From an uncultured Prevotella sp. (GTDB taxonomy: Bacteria > Bacteroidota > Bacteroidia > Bacteroidales > Bacteroidaceae), in contig ONAR01000021.1 in NCBI GenBank assembly GCA_900315835.1, positions 1 through 41,412 on the forward strand: a stretch of DNA of 41,412 nucleotides. The letters run 5' to 3'. The position numbers were made by a program, and so were the translations under genes. This document shows positions 1 to 8,164 of the stretch, in pieces (the stretch's first letter is position 1; each line of letters starts with the position of its first letter). The notes below the pieces were generated by a model, which worked only from the letters and a program-made list of their open reading frames with translations, did no database searches and was not told the DNA's origin.

Positions 1-23
1 CAAGAGGATGTATCAGAATTAGA

Positions 24-135
24 GAAGTCCAGAAGTCCGGAAGTCCAGAAGTCCCGTCATTACTATAATGATACCTTATTATCAGGTACTTATGCATTTA
101 ACTGAACTTCCGGACTTCTGAACTTCTGAACTTCT
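24..135. repeat. Inverted octamer arrays at the left edge
   Basis: Four 8-bp units of the form GAAGTCCN lie at 24-55. Four units of the opposite sense, GRACTTCY, lie at 104-135. The two arrays face each other across an AT-rich 48-base loop and could pair over about 20 bases with few mismatches. They lie downstream of the metalloprotease stop codon (minus strand), so a role in 3'-end formation is possible. The same motif recurs at 23678-23884. Confidence 0.8.
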
Positions 136-201
136 TCAGTTTTGACACACCCTCTCCGCAATCTTCGCAACGGGGTATGGTAGCATTTTAGCTGAATCTA
201 C

Positions 202-2778
202 TTACTCCGCTTTATTATATTCCTTCTTAATCATCTCCACGTCGTGCAGGAGTTGGGCATAGTGCAGGGCGTTGAGGCTCTCCTTGGGTTCAGCAGCCTG
301 CTGTTGTTTGCAGAAGTTCTCTACGGTGGAGAGGTTTTGGAGAAGGTAGAGACGTGCGTCGGAGTCGATGGCGTTGTAGTTCGTCACGGGCTTGGTTTTA
401 TCCTGAATGGGATTGATGCCCTGCCCCAGAGTCCTGACGTAAGCGCGCTCCAACTGGCGGCGTAAATAGTCCTGACGGTCGCCGCCCTTGCCTAAAGGTT
501 GCCAGACGGCATGGAAGACATCGTCGATATACTCCTTTACAGGATAGGGCTTCGTGGCTATTTGGTTCCTCTTGTCTTGGTTGGCCACCATGTCGGCAGA
601 GAGCAGATATCCAATGAGGTTGCGTGAACGGTTCACCATCTCGCCGTCAGCGTCAAGCTTCAGTTTCGTGCAGACGTCAGCGGGGTAGAGCCACAGCGGA
701 GCCTCGAATACGTTGCGGGCTATCCAGTCAATGGCCTCTTTCTGGATGTCGCGGGAAACCACCTCTGTCACAGGCATTCCAGGGATGTTGTTGGTATAGA
801 TGCCTCCGATGTTGCGTTGCACGTGCTGACAATAACGGCCAAACTGAGAGGCTACGGAGCGATAGAGTTCGTTGAGATCGTCGTATTGTCCGTCAGGCTG
901 AGCCGTCCACTTCTCGATGTTTGCGATGACCCGCTTAAGGTTCTTGATGCCATAGTCGCTGGCTTTCATGTTGTCGTCGCCGAGACTTTCGGTCTGACTG
1001 CGCGGGTCCTGTCCACGGCCCTCATCGCCGCAGTAAGCCAGCCTGTGGTCACGGCTCAAGGTCTCGCTCACCTCATGGCGCAACTGCTTGGCTTCCTTCC
1101 ACGGGTCCTTGAACTCCGGGCGGTACTGGTAGCCCCATTTGATGGCCCACTTGTCGTAGACATTGATGCGGGGGAAGAGTCCGCGCTCGGTGACGCCATC
1201 CTCGGGCTGAGCCACGTAGTTGAAGCGGGCATAGTCCATGATGCTCACAGTGTGGCCATTGGCCTCCACCCATTTCTTGTCGCGCAGTTTCTCCACGGGT
1301 GTGGCGCTGCTGGCTATCATGTTGTGGCGCAGACCCAGGGTATGACCTACCTCGTGAGAAGAGACGAAGCGGATGAGCTCACCCATGAGCTTGTCGGGAA
1401 GGTTCATCGTCTGTGCACGCTTGTCGAGCGGTCCGCACTGGGTGATATACCAGTCCTTGACGAGTTGCATCACATTGTGGTACCAACAGATATGAGCCTC
1501 GATAATCTCACCGCTTCGGGGGTCGACGATGTGAGGGCCGTAGGCATTCTGCGTCTCCGATGGTAGATACCTGAGGAAACAGTAACGGGCGTCGTCGGGA
1601 CTGATATTGCTGCCAGCGGGGACTTCCTTGGCGACGATGGCGTTTTTGAAACCGGCAGCCTCAAAGGCTTTATTCCAGTCGTTGATGCCGGCTATGAGAT
1701 AAGGCACCCATTTCTTTGGCGTTTCTGGGTCGATGTAATAAACAATCTGCTTCTTCGGTTCAACGAGCTTGCCCTGAGCGTAAGCCTTCGGGTCCTTGGG
1801 CTCCAGACGGTAGCGGTCGGCTAAAGCGTAGCCTTTGGAGGGCTTGCTGTCGGAGAATTGTGTCCGCCGGGTTTCGAAATATCCGACGCGCTCGTCGGCG
1901 ATGCGTGGCTTCATAGGATGCTCGGGCAGCATCACAATGCTGGTGTTCATGCCCAAGGTGACGAAGCCCGTCTGAGCGGCAGGGATTCTGGAATCCATTG
2001 TGCCATAAGTGCGCAGTGTGCGAATCTCAACATTGATGGGGTAAACCGTCATGGTATCGATGAAGCTGCGGTCGGATTGCAGGCCGGAGACATTGACAGC
2101 CTTGCGGTCATTGGAAGAGAGTCCGAAGACGTTATTGTCCTGCAAAAAGAACTTTCCCACCTCGATGAGCATATTGCCATTGTCAGGGTTCTTGCCGATG
2201 ATGTCGAACTTTGCCACAATGGGGTCAACCGTTGACTCCTTCACCAGCTGGGCGATGGTATTGGTGCTGTCGGCCACTTGTGTCTTGGCATAGGCGCGCA
2301 TAAGCAGTGTCTTGTCATCGTGGCGCTCTAAATAGACGGCGCTGTGGCCTGCTTCCTCACCGGGCAAGAGTCTGAAGCCTTGAGGCACTGACGTGAAGCG
2401 AGTCACCGCCAACATCAAACGGCCGATGACCTTCTGCGGTACCTCAAAATACCATTTGCCGTCGATGTGTCGCACGGTGAAGAGACCGTTGTTCACCGAG
2501 CCTCCTTTTGCAATGAGCTTGTCGTAGTCGTTCTGCTTCTTAGCGGGTAGTGAGTCTTTCTTTGCCTTGGCCGTATCTTTCTTCTCTTTGACGGCGAGGG
2601 AATCCTTCTTCTCGCTTTGAGGCACCGAGTCTTTTTTCGTTGTCGCCGTGGTGTTGTTACTGATTGAGAATCCGGCCACCATGTGCTGCGTTGGCTGACT
2701 GGCGGCAGCGGTAGCCGGCAGCATTGCAACGCCGACGAAGAGCGTAGCCATCATTGTTAGTTTCCAACTGTTATTCAT
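202..2778 (-). CDS. Secreted zinc-dependent metalloprotease (metzincin, DUF5117/DUF4953 type)
   Basis: An 858-residue exported protein. An N-terminal signal peptide (about residues 1-26) is followed by a lysine-rich linker with repeated KKDS motifs (about 48-82). The extended zinc site HEVGHTLGLRH is at 475-485: two zinc histidines, the catalytic Glu476 and a third histidine at 485, as in metzincins. A Met-turn candidate SIMDY lies at 512-516. Length and order fit the Bacteroidetes family annotated with DUF5118, DUF5117 and DUF4953. It probably cleaves peptides in the periplasm or outside the cell; the substrate is unknown. The gene lies downstream of pheS with an intervening gap holding a long hairpin, and no clear TAnnTTTG box was found just upstream, so its transcription start is uncertain. 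The start ATG at 2778 is the one that gives a proper signal peptide. Confidence 0.9.
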   Translation of the reverse strand: MNNSWKLTMMATLFVGVAMLPATAAASQPTQHMVAGFSISNNTTATTKKDSVPQSEKKDSLAVKEKKDTAKAKKDSLPAKKQNDYDKLIAKGGSVNNGLFTVRHIDGKWYFEVPQKVIGRLMLAVTRFTSVPQGFRLLPGEEAGHSAVYLERHDDKTLLMRAYAKTQVADSTNTIAQLVKESTVDPIVAKFDIIGKNPDNGNMLIEVGKFFLQDNNVFGLSSNDRKAVNVSGLQSDRSFIDTMTVYPINVEIRTLRTYGTMDSRIPAAQTGFVTLGMNTSIVMLPEHPMKPRIADERVGYFETRRTQFSDSKPSKGYALADRYRLEPKDPKAYAQGKLVEPKKQIVYYIDPETPKKWVPYLIAGINDWNKAFEAAGFKNAIVAKEVPAGSNISPDDARYCFLRYLPSETQNAYGPHIVDPRSGEIIEAHICWYHNVMQLVKDWYITQCGPLDKRAQTMNLPDKLMGELIRFVSSHEVGHTLGLRHNMIASSATPVEKLRDKKWVEANGHTVSIMDYARFNYVAQPEDGVTERGLFPRINVYDKWAIKWGYQYRPEFKDPWKEAKQLRHEVSETLSRDHRLAYCGDEGRGQDPRSQTESLGDDNMKASDYGIKNLKRVIANIEKWTAQPDGQYDDLNELYRSVASQFGRYCQHVQRNIGGIYTNNIPGMPVTEVVSRDIQKEAIDWIARNVFEAPLWLYPADVCTKLKLDADGEMVNRSRNLIGYLLSADMVANQDKRNQIATKPYPVKEYIDDVFHAVWQPLGKGGDRQDYLRRQLERAYVRTLGQGINPIQDKTKPVTNYNAIDSDARLYLLQNLSTVENFCKQQQAAEPKESLNALHYAQLLHDVEMIKKEYNKAE

Positions 2779-2844
2779 TTGCTTATGGTTTTATTCTTAG
2801 TTTTAGTTTTAGTTGATTCTATTTGTAGTGAAGTTCCTCATACG

Positions 2845-2900
2845 CATTATGCCCTTTGTCAATATCTGTCTGAAAAGAGATAATGGCAAAGGGCATAATG
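2845..2900. other. Long inverted repeat between pheS and the metalloprotease gene
   Basis: The 14-base arm at 2845-2858 (CATTATGCCCTTTG) is perfectly complementary to 2887-2900. The 28-base loop contains a second small stem (TATCT with AGATA). It lies about 75 bases past the pheS stop and 67 bases before the protease start, both on the minus strand. It has no T tract, so it is not a textbook terminator; it could be a processing site, attenuator or mobile palindrome. Confidence 0.7.
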
Positions 2901-2973
2901 AAAACCACCTGTCGGGACTCCTGATAAAGCGTATTACCGGGGGAGGCGGTCATTAAGGCGTGAAGGCTAAGAA

Positions 2974-4011
2974 TTAGAACGCGCTCTTGAACTCCTCGAG
3001 GAAGCGGGTGTCGTTCTCTGAGAACAGGCGGAGGTCGTCAACACGATACTTCAGGTTGGTGATGCGCTCCACACCCATGCCGAAGGCGTAGCCCGTATAG
3101 ACGTCGGGGTCGATGCCGCAGGCAGCGAGGTCGTGCGGGTCAACCATACCGCAGCCGAGGATTTCCACCCAGCCGGTATGCTTACAGAAGTTACAGCCCT
3201 TACCGCCGCAGATATTGCACGAGATATCCATCTCGGCGCTGGGCTCGGTGAAGGGGAAGTAGCTCGGACGAAGACGAATCTTGGTGTCGGGACCGAACAT
3301 CTCGCGGGCGAAGGTGAGCAGCACCTGCTTCAGATCGGTGAAGCTCACGCCCTTATCCACGTACAGCCCCTCAACCTGATGGAAGAAGCAGTGGGCGCGG
3401 GCCGAGATAGCCTCATTACGATAAACGCGGCCCGGGCAGATGATGCGGATGGGCGGCTCGTGCGTCTCCATGTAGTGGGCCTCATCGCCGGAGGTGTGGG
3501 AGCGGAGCAGCACATTCTTGGTGACGTCGTTGGGGTTCTGCGAGATGAAGAAGGTGTCCTGCATATCGCGGGCAGGGTGGTCGGCGGCGAAGTTGAGCAT
3601 CGTGAACACGTGCTTGTCGTCGTCAATCTCTGGACCATGGAAAAGAGTGAAGCCCATGCGCTGGAAGATTTCGATAATCTCGTTCTTCACGATGGTCAGC
3701 GGATGGCGCGTGCCTAACTCAATGGGGTAGGCCGTACGCGTGAGGTCGATGTTCTCTTCCTGATTGTCGGCTGTGGCAACGTTCTCGCGCAGTTCGTTGA
3801 TCTTGTCGGTTGCGGCCTTCTTCAGTTCATTCAGCTTAATGCCGATGGTCTTCTTCTGATCTTTGGCCACGTTGCGGAACTCGGCCATGAGGCCATTGAT
3901 TTCACCTTTCTTACTCAGATACTTCAGTCTGAGCTGCTCCACATCCTCGGCATTCTTGGCCGACAGCGTGGAAACTTCCTTGAGAAGTTCGTCTATTTTG
4001 TCTGATATCAT
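2974..4011 (-). CDS. pheS: Phenylalanyl-tRNA synthetase alpha subunit
   Basis: Charges tRNA-Phe together with PheT, which is not in this window. The N-terminal region is a helical coiled-coil arm (about residues 1-100). The class II catalytic core follows, with motif 2 around PGRVYRNE, the substrate-pocket segment HQVEGLYVDKG and motif 3 around FGMGVERI near the C-terminus. A cysteine cluster CNICGGKGCNFC sits in the core and may bind zinc, as in some bacterial PheS. The reading frame is open up to 4347, but that extension overlaps the divergent lipoprotein gene and a promoter box. The ATG at 4011 gives 345 residues, the usual PheS length, and follows a TAACTTTG box by 29 bases. Confidence 0.97.
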   Translation of the reverse strand: MISDKIDELLKEVSTLSAKNAEDVEQLRLKYLSKKGEINGLMAEFRNVAKDQKKTIGIKLNELKKAATDKINELRENVATADNQEENIDLTRTAYPIELGTRHPLTIVKNEIIEIFQRMGFTLFHGPEIDDDKHVFTMLNFAADHPARDMQDTFFISQNPNDVTKNVLLRSHTSGDEAHYMETHEPPIRIICPGRVYRNEAISARAHCFFHQVEGLYVDKGVSFTDLKQVLLTFAREMFGPDTKIRLRPSYFPFTEPSAEMDISCNICGGKGCNFCKHTGWVEILGCGMVDPHDLAACGIDPDVYTGYAFGMGVERITNLKYRVDDLRLFSENDTRFLEEFKSAF

Positions 4012-4040
4012 GCTTGTTGCATCAACGTTTATTCTGTCTG

Positions 4041-4048
4041 CAAAGTTA
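4041..4048 (-). promoter_or_regulatory. -7 promoter box for pheS
   Basis: TAACTTTG on the minus strand matches the Bacteroidetes -7 consensus TAnnTTTG and lies 29 bases upstream of the chosen pheS ATG. No clear TTTG -33 element is seen. It supports the start at 4011 over the longer frame. Confidence 0.6.
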
Positions 4049-4092
4049 CAACATTTATCGGATAAAATGAGAACTATGTGAAAAATAATGCT

Positions 4093-4100
4093 TAATTTTG
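4093..4100 (+). promoter_or_regulatory. -7 promoter box for the lipoprotein-murB pair
   Basis: TAATTTTG on the plus strand matches TAnnTTTG and lies 20 bases before the ATG at 4121. It overlaps the first in-frame ATG (4088), which argues that 4121 is the true start. It is divergent from, and 44 bases away from, the pheS box. Confidence 0.6.
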
Positions 4101-4120
4101 CGGCCAATAAGTTGTGTGTT

Positions 4121-4975
4121 ATGAGAAAGTCAATCTTTTTTGCTGCGGCAGCCTTCCTAATATGTATCCTAATGATGCCGACAGGCTGCACCGATAAGAA
4201 GCCCAAGCCGGTGGATACGCTGGCCGCGGACTCGCTGATAGCAGACACTACCGGCTCCGACTCTACGCAGGACATCATAGAAGCCACCCCCATGCCCAAG
4301 GCGGCAGACGAGTTGTTCGACGACTTCGTGTTCAACTTCGCGGCCAACCGTAAGTTGCAGCGGAAACGTATCGTCTTCCCGCTGAAGGTCTACCGCAACG
4401 GCAAACTGGAGAAGGAAATACCTGAGACCAAATGGAAGATGGAGCATTTCTTCATGCGCCAGCAATACTATACCCTCATCTTCGACAACATGCGGCAGAT
4501 GGAGGTGGTCAAGGACACCACTATCGACCACGTGGTCATCGAGAAGATCTTCTTCCGCAAGAAACTCGTGCAGCAATTCCTCTTCAACCGCATCGACGGA
4601 CAGTGGAAGATGACGAGCATGAACTATAAGCCGCTCTATCAGAATAAAAATGCCGACTTCCTGCGGTTCTACGACCACTTCTCACGCGACTCCGCCTTCC
4701 AGGTGGCGAGCATGGCCAGCGAGGTGCAATTCACCGCACCCGACCCCAACGACGACTTCTCGAATATCAACGGTGTGATGATGCCGCAGCAGTGGCCCGA
4801 CTTCAAGCCCGGACTCATTCCGAAGAATGTTATCTACAACATTATCTACGGACAGAAATATGCCGAGTCGAACCGGAAGATCTTCGTTATCCGTGGCATT
4901 GCCAACGGTCTTGAGATTGAATTGTCTTTCCGCCGCTACGGCAAGCAGTGGAAGCTGGTGAAGTTTAACAGTTAG
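4121..4975 (+). CDS. Lipoprotein of unknown function, DUF4348-like
   Basis: A 284-residue protein with a lipoprotein signal peptide and lipobox MPTGC (Cys23). It is therefore expected to be lipid-anchored in the envelope. A threonine/serine/aspartate-rich linker follows. The globular part begins near the FDDFVFNFA segment and ends in a beta-rich C-terminus. Length and overall look resemble the Bacteroidales DUF4348 family, recalled from memory and not certain. The frame opens at an ATG at 4088, but starting there would put extra residues before the signal peptide and overlap the promoter box, so 4121 is preferred. murB follows after 12 bases and is probably co-transcribed. Confidence 0.7.
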   Translation: MRKSIFFAAAAFLICILMMPTGCTDKKPKPVDTLAADSLIADTTGSDSTQDIIEATPMPKAADELFDDFVFNFAANRKLQRKRIVFPLKVYRNGKLEKEIPETKWKMEHFFMRQQYYTLIFDNMRQMEVVKDTTIDHVVIEKIFFRKKLVQQFLFNRIDGQWKMTSMNYKPLYQNKNADFLRFYDHFSRDSAFQVASMASEVQFTAPDPNDDFSNINGVMMPQQWPDFKPGLIPKNVIYNIIYGQKYAESNRKIFVIRGIANGLEIELSFRRYGKQWKLVKFNS

Positions 4976-4987
4976 GATTTGATAGCG

Positions 4988-6028
4988 ATGAAAACAGCAG
5001 AACACTATTCTTTGTTGCACCACAACACGTTTGGCATCGACCAGCAATGCGATGTCTTTGTGGAGTGGGAGAGTGAGGCCGATGCAGTGGCGGTAGCCCG
5101 GCAGTTGCGCGACAGCCATAAGCCCTATCTCCTGTTGGGTGGTGGCAGCAACCTGCTGCTGACCGACGACTTCCACGGTACGGTGGTCACGCCTGCCCGC
5201 CGGTTCGATCTGTCGGTCATCATGAGCTACGACGACAATGTGCCGAGCCTGCGGTGCTGGGCGGGTACGACGTTTGACGATGTCGTCGACTACGCTGTCC
5301 GCCACGGCTATTATGGTTTGGAGAACCTCAGCCTTATTCCCGGCGAGTGCGGGGCTTCGGCCGTGCAGAATATCGGAGCCTACGGCGCCGAGGTCAAGGA
5401 TGTCATCTCTGAGGTGGAGGCCATTGAGATCAGCACCGGGCGGCGCGTGGTGTTCAAGGGCAGCGACTGCGGCTACAGCTATCGGCAGAGCCGTTTCAAA
5501 CATGAGTGGAAGGACCAGTATCTCATCACCTACGTCACCTATCGGCTGTCGCGGCAGTTCAAGCCCGAGCTCGACTACGGCAATATCCGCAGCCGACTGG
5601 AGCAGTTGGGCATTGACGAGACGAAGCTCACGGCTGCCCAGCTGCGCGATATCATCATTGATATCCGCCGTCAGAAACTGCCTGACCCTGAGGTGACGGG
5701 CAATGCCGGCAGCTTCTTCATGAATCCGATTGTTGACGCGGCGACTTTCCAACAGTTGAAAGCCGCGCACCCCGACCTGCACTATTTCGAGGTCAATGAT
5801 GCCAAAGGCCAGCCAGCTTACAAGATTCCGGCCGGATGGATGATTGACCAGTGCGGTTGGAAAGGCCGCTCGCTCGGTCGGGCGGGGGTCTACGATAAAC
5901 AGGCGCTTATCTTGGTCAACCGTGGCGGCGCTACGGGACAAGAGGTGGTCGACCTCATGCATGCCATTCAGCATGATGTGAAAGAGACGTTCGGCCTCGA
6001 CCTCAAACCGGAGGTGAATATACTATAA
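4988..6028 (+). CDS. murB: UDP-N-acetylenolpyruvoylglucosamine reductase
   Basis: Reduces UDP-GlcNAc-enolpyruvate to UDP-MurNAc with NADPH and FAD, the second committed step of peptidoglycan synthesis, in the cytoplasm. The FAD-binding segment LLGGGSNLLLTDDF is near residues 50-63. Downstream are GECGASAVQNIGAYG (flavin/substrate contact) and NAGSFFMNP, which holds the catalytic serine that protonates the intermediate. The protein ends in EVNIL, typical for the family. A TTG codon at 4979 is in frame, but the ATG at 4988 gives the conserved N-terminus and 346 residues. A very strong GC-rich hairpin begins immediately after the stop codon. Confidence 0.97.
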   Translation: MKTAEHYSLLHHNTFGIDQQCDVFVEWESEADAVAVARQLRDSHKPYLLLGGGSNLLLTDDFHGTVVTPARRFDLSVIMSYDDNVPSLRCWAGTTFDDVVDYAVRHGYYGLENLSLIPGECGASAVQNIGAYGAEVKDVISEVEAIEISTGRRVVFKGSDCGYSYRQSRFKHEWKDQYLITYVTYRLSRQFKPELDYGNIRSRLEQLGIDETKLTAAQLRDIIIDIRRQKLPDPEVTGNAGSFFMNPIVDAATFQQLKAAHPDLHYFEVNDAKGQPAYKIPAGWMIDQCGWKGRSLGRAGVYDKQALILVNRGGATGQEVVDLMHAIQHDVKETFGLDLKPEVNIL

Positions 6029-6071
6029 GCCTCTCCCCAGCCCCCTCCTCGAGAGGGGGCTGGGGAGAGGC
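6029..6071. terminator. GC-rich perfect hairpin after murB
   Basis: A 19-base arm (6029-6047) is perfectly complementary to 6053-6071, with a 5-base loop. It starts directly at the murB stop and lies between convergent genes, so it can stop transcription from both sides. It lacks a long T tract. Its CCTCTCCCC/CCCCCTC composition resembles the GC-rich palindromes at 23237-23272 and 23900-23934, so it may be a dispersed repeat reused as a terminator. Confidence 0.75.
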
Positions 6072-6082
6072 CTCCCCTCTTT

Positions 6083-6343
6083 TCATTTATGGAACTTCCT
6101 GTATAGTTTCCACACGAGTAGGGCGGCGTCTACCGTACCTGCTCCGGCATTGAAGAGGCTCGACAGGCGCCGCGATGTCGGGGCGTCTTTCTTCAGCATG
6201 TCGGGCTTGTGGAACAATGAGTTCCACAGTTTTTCTATCTTTTGGTCGTCCTTATGAATATCGGTCAGGAGGACAGCCTTGCGCTGTCGGATGCTTTCAA
6301 GCGACTGGTAAACGGTTGAGGTGGATGATTCTTGATCTGTCAT
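6083..6343 (-). CDS. Small hypothetical protein
   Basis: An 86-residue protein with no recognised domain. The first half is polar and probably helical (DIHKDDQKIEKLWNSLF). The C-terminus has a short hydrophobic stretch (AALLVWKLY) followed by basic residues, which could be a membrane-contact helix. It lies 17 bases downstream of the holin-like gene on the same strand and is probably the last gene of a ytxH / holin-like / hypothetical operon. A short third gene of this type is common after such pairs in Bacteroidales, and its role is unknown. Confidence 0.7.
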   Translation of the reverse strand: MTDQESSTSTVYQSLESIRQRKAVLLTDIHKDDQKIEKLWNSLFHKPDMLKKDAPTSRRLSSLFNAGAGTVDAALLVWKLYRKFHK

Positions 6344-6360
6344 GATGAACGAAGGCTGGT

Positions 6361-6708
6361 TTAACTAAGCAAAATCTCTGCAAAGAAGCGGACGAGGGGC
6401 CGCTCTATCCATTGCTTTCTGAAGGCGACTACCAATAGCAGAATGACGAGGTAGATGCCCGCCACGATGCAATAGGCGACAGCCTGCCCCACAAGGGGAG
6501 CCAGTGCCTCAGCCGCTGCGAAACTCAGAAAGATGAGAATAAAGACGAGCAGGAGGCTCAGAATGGCCGTCATGGCGATGACCGTGAGCAGCCTCACCGT
6601 TTTCTCCACGGCCGTGAGCTTCACGTATTCGCCTTGCGTCTGGGCATAGTGCTTCAGCGTCTCAATCAGCTGGCCGATGGTTTCAATGTTCTGGTCGTTT
6701 GAAAACAT
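6361..6708 (-). CDS. Phage-holin-like inner-membrane protein (Phage_holin_3_6 type)
   Basis: A 115-residue protein. A soluble N-terminal helix (about 1-35) is followed by two hydrophobic segments at about 42-68 and 72-97, joined by a short small-residue hinge, and a basic C-terminal tail. This matches the family called 'phage holin family protein' (Phage_holin_3_6), which in most bacteria is not viral but a small envelope or stress-associated membrane protein. Nothing else here is phage-derived. It is the second gene after the YtxH gene. Confidence 0.8.
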   Translation of the reverse strand: MFSNDQNIETIGQLIETLKHYAQTQGEYVKLTAVEKTVRLLTVIAMTAILSLLLVFILIFLSFAAAEALAPLVGQAVAYCIVAGIYLVILLLVVAFRKQWIERPLVRFFAEILLS

Positions 6709-6788
6709 TCCTTTTTCAGTTACGAAATCTAATGGTTCTTAATCCGCCCCGTCAGACTCGAAAGTCTCACGGGGTGGATGGCATGGTT

Positions 6789-7007
6789 TTACGCCATGTC
6801 AGTGTCGACAGCATCCTTGATGCCGTCAACGAGATCGTCGGCGTCCTTGCGGTTGAGTTTGATGTCGTGTTTCTTGCAGAAATCGTCAACAGCGTCAGAG
6901 ATCTTCGAACGGGTGTCGGTTCCCTTCTCGGGGGCCAGAAGCAGACCCACGGCTGCGCCAGCGATGGCACCGCCTAAGAATGTAGCAATATAACCAAATG
7001 TTTTCAT
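6789..7007 (-). CDS. YtxH domain protein
   Basis: A 72-residue protein. The N-terminal glycine/alanine-rich membrane segment (about 6-26) carries the family signature GAAVGLLLAPEKG. A soluble tail with alternating charges follows. YtxH proteins are small membrane-anchored proteins, often induced by general stress; their biochemical role is not established. It is the first gene of the three-gene minus-strand set and sits 38 bases downstream of a TATATTTG box. Confidence 0.85.
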   Translation of the reverse strand: MKTFGYIATFLGGAIAGAAVGLLLAPEKGTDTRSKISDAVDDFCKKHDIKLNRKDADDLVDGIKDAVDTDMA

Positions 7008-7045
7008 TTGTGTAAGTATTAAAAGTTGATTGTCTTATGTAATTG

Positions 7046-7053
7046 CAAATATA
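7046..7053 (-). promoter_or_regulatory. -7 promoter box for the ytxH operon
   Basis: TATATTTG on the minus strand matches TAnnTTTG, 38 bases before the YtxH start codon. No matching -33 TTTG is evident. Confidence 0.55.
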
Positions 7054-7234
7054 GCGATAAAGCGCCATCTTGGCTCACTTTTTCTGTTAAATAATGTGTA
7101 TATCTCTGATTTAACAAACTTTATGCGAGCATTAAAAGGCTGTTTGTGGATAATTTCGTAATTTCGCACAAAATAGGCAGTCGTGCCTTAAAGCGACAAA
7201 CATTACACACTATAAAAACAATTTGAATAGCAGC

Positions 7235-7732
7235 ATGAAGAAATCTATGGTATTAGGCGCAGCCATGATCGTGGCCTTCGCCTTTACAAGTTGCAAATCC
7301 CAGGAAAGTGCTTACAAGAAGTTCTACGAGAAGGCCAAGGCTCAGGAAGAGGCTCAGACGGCTACCGCCCAGCCCGAACAGCAGGCTACTGTCACCCCGC
7401 TGGTGACCAAGCAGGCTGACCAGGCCACCGTGACTAATGTCGATAATACGCCTGTACGTCAGGAAGATGTAACATTAATCGATGGCGCTGGCCTGAAGCA
7501 ATACAGCGTTGTGGCTGGCTCATTCGGCGTCAGGGCCAATGCAGAAGGTTTCCAGAAGATGTTGAAGGACGCCGGATACGATGCACAGATTGTGTATAAC
7601 GCCAAGGTCAACTTCTACCGTGTGGTCTCCGGCACCTACGACAGCAAGGAGCAGGCCGTGCAGAGCCGCAATGCCATCCGTGGTAGCAAGTTCGACAAGC
7701 AGGGCCAGGCTTGGCTGCTCTTTAAGAACTAA
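7235..7732 (+). CDS. SPOR-domain lipoprotein
   Basis: A 165-residue protein with a short signal peptide ending in lipobox FTSC (Cys20), so an outer- or inner-membrane lipoprotein. A Gln/Ala/Thr-rich linker (about 30-80) follows. The C-terminal half (about 87-165) is a SPOR domain, recognisable by YSVVAGSFGVRANAEGF and YRVVSGTYDSKEQA. SPOR domains bind peptidoglycan glycan strands lacking stem peptides and usually locate to division sites. The frame opens with a TTG at 7223; the ATG at 7235 gives a proper signal sequence. ruvX follows after 15 bases and def overlaps ruvX, so the three genes are probably one operon. Confidence 0.9.
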   Translation: MKKSMVLGAAMIVAFAFTSCKSQESAYKKFYEKAKAQEEAQTATAQPEQQATVTPLVTKQADQATVTNVDNTPVRQEDVTLIDGAGLKQYSVVAGSFGVRANAEGFQKMLKDAGYDAQIVYNAKVNFYRVVSGTYDSKEQAVQSRNAIRGSKFDKQGQAWLLFKN

Positions 7733-7747
7733 TGCCGCACACTGACT

Positions 7748-8164
7748 GTGGCAAGGATTTTATCCATTGATTATGGCAAGGTGCGCACGGGGTTGGCAGT
7801 GACCGACCCCCTGCAGCTCATTGCCACCGGCTTGACGACGGTAGAGACAAAGACATTGTTCGACTATGTCAGCGACTATGTGGCGCGGGAGCATGTCGAG
7901 CGTATCGTCATCGGCAAGCCGACACAACCCAACGGACAGCCGTCGGAGAATTTCGCACGCGTTGAGAACTTCGTCAACCGTTGGCACAACGCCCATCCTG
8001 ACGTACCCATCGAATACTATGATGAGCGCTTCACGTCGGTGCTGGCCCATCGCGCCATGATTGTGGGCGGTGTGAAAAAGAAAACACGACGGGAAAACAA
8101 AGGCCTCGTGGATGAGGTGAGCGCCACCATCATCCTGCAGGATTATATGAACTCAAGGAAATGA
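7748..8164 (+). CDS. ruvX: Putative pre-16S rRNA nuclease / Holliday junction resolvase RuvX (YqgF)
   Basis: A 138-residue RNase H-like nuclease. The first acidic residue is in SIDYGKVRTGLAVTDP, the VIGKP strand follows, then YDERFTS, and the last acidic residue is in VDEVSATIILQDY. In E. coli YqgF trims the 5' end of 16S rRNA; the resolvase role is less secure. It begins with GTG at 7748; no upstream ATG fits the conserved N-terminus. Its stop overlaps the def start by four bases (ATGA), which indicates translational coupling. Confidence 0.93.
   Translation: MARILSIDYGKVRTGLAVTDPLQLIATGLTTVETKTLFDYVSDYVAREHVERIVIGKPTQPNGQPSENFARVENFVNRWHNAHPDVPIEYYDERFTSVLAHRAMIVGGVKKKTRRENKGLVDEVSATIILQDYMNSRK

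Noticed and set aside
817-1566. A 249-residue plus-strand frame opposite the metalloprotease
   Set aside because: It lies opposite the conserved zinc-site region of a clear gene and shows no motif of its own.
4012-4347. A 112-residue N-terminal extension of PheS
   Set aside because: It would overlap the divergent lipoprotein gene and cross both promoter boxes. The ATG at 4011 gives the normal PheS length.
6361-6708. Prophage remnant suggested by the holin-like protein
   Set aside because: The family is common as a chromosomal envelope protein beside YtxH, and no lysin or structural phage gene is nearby.
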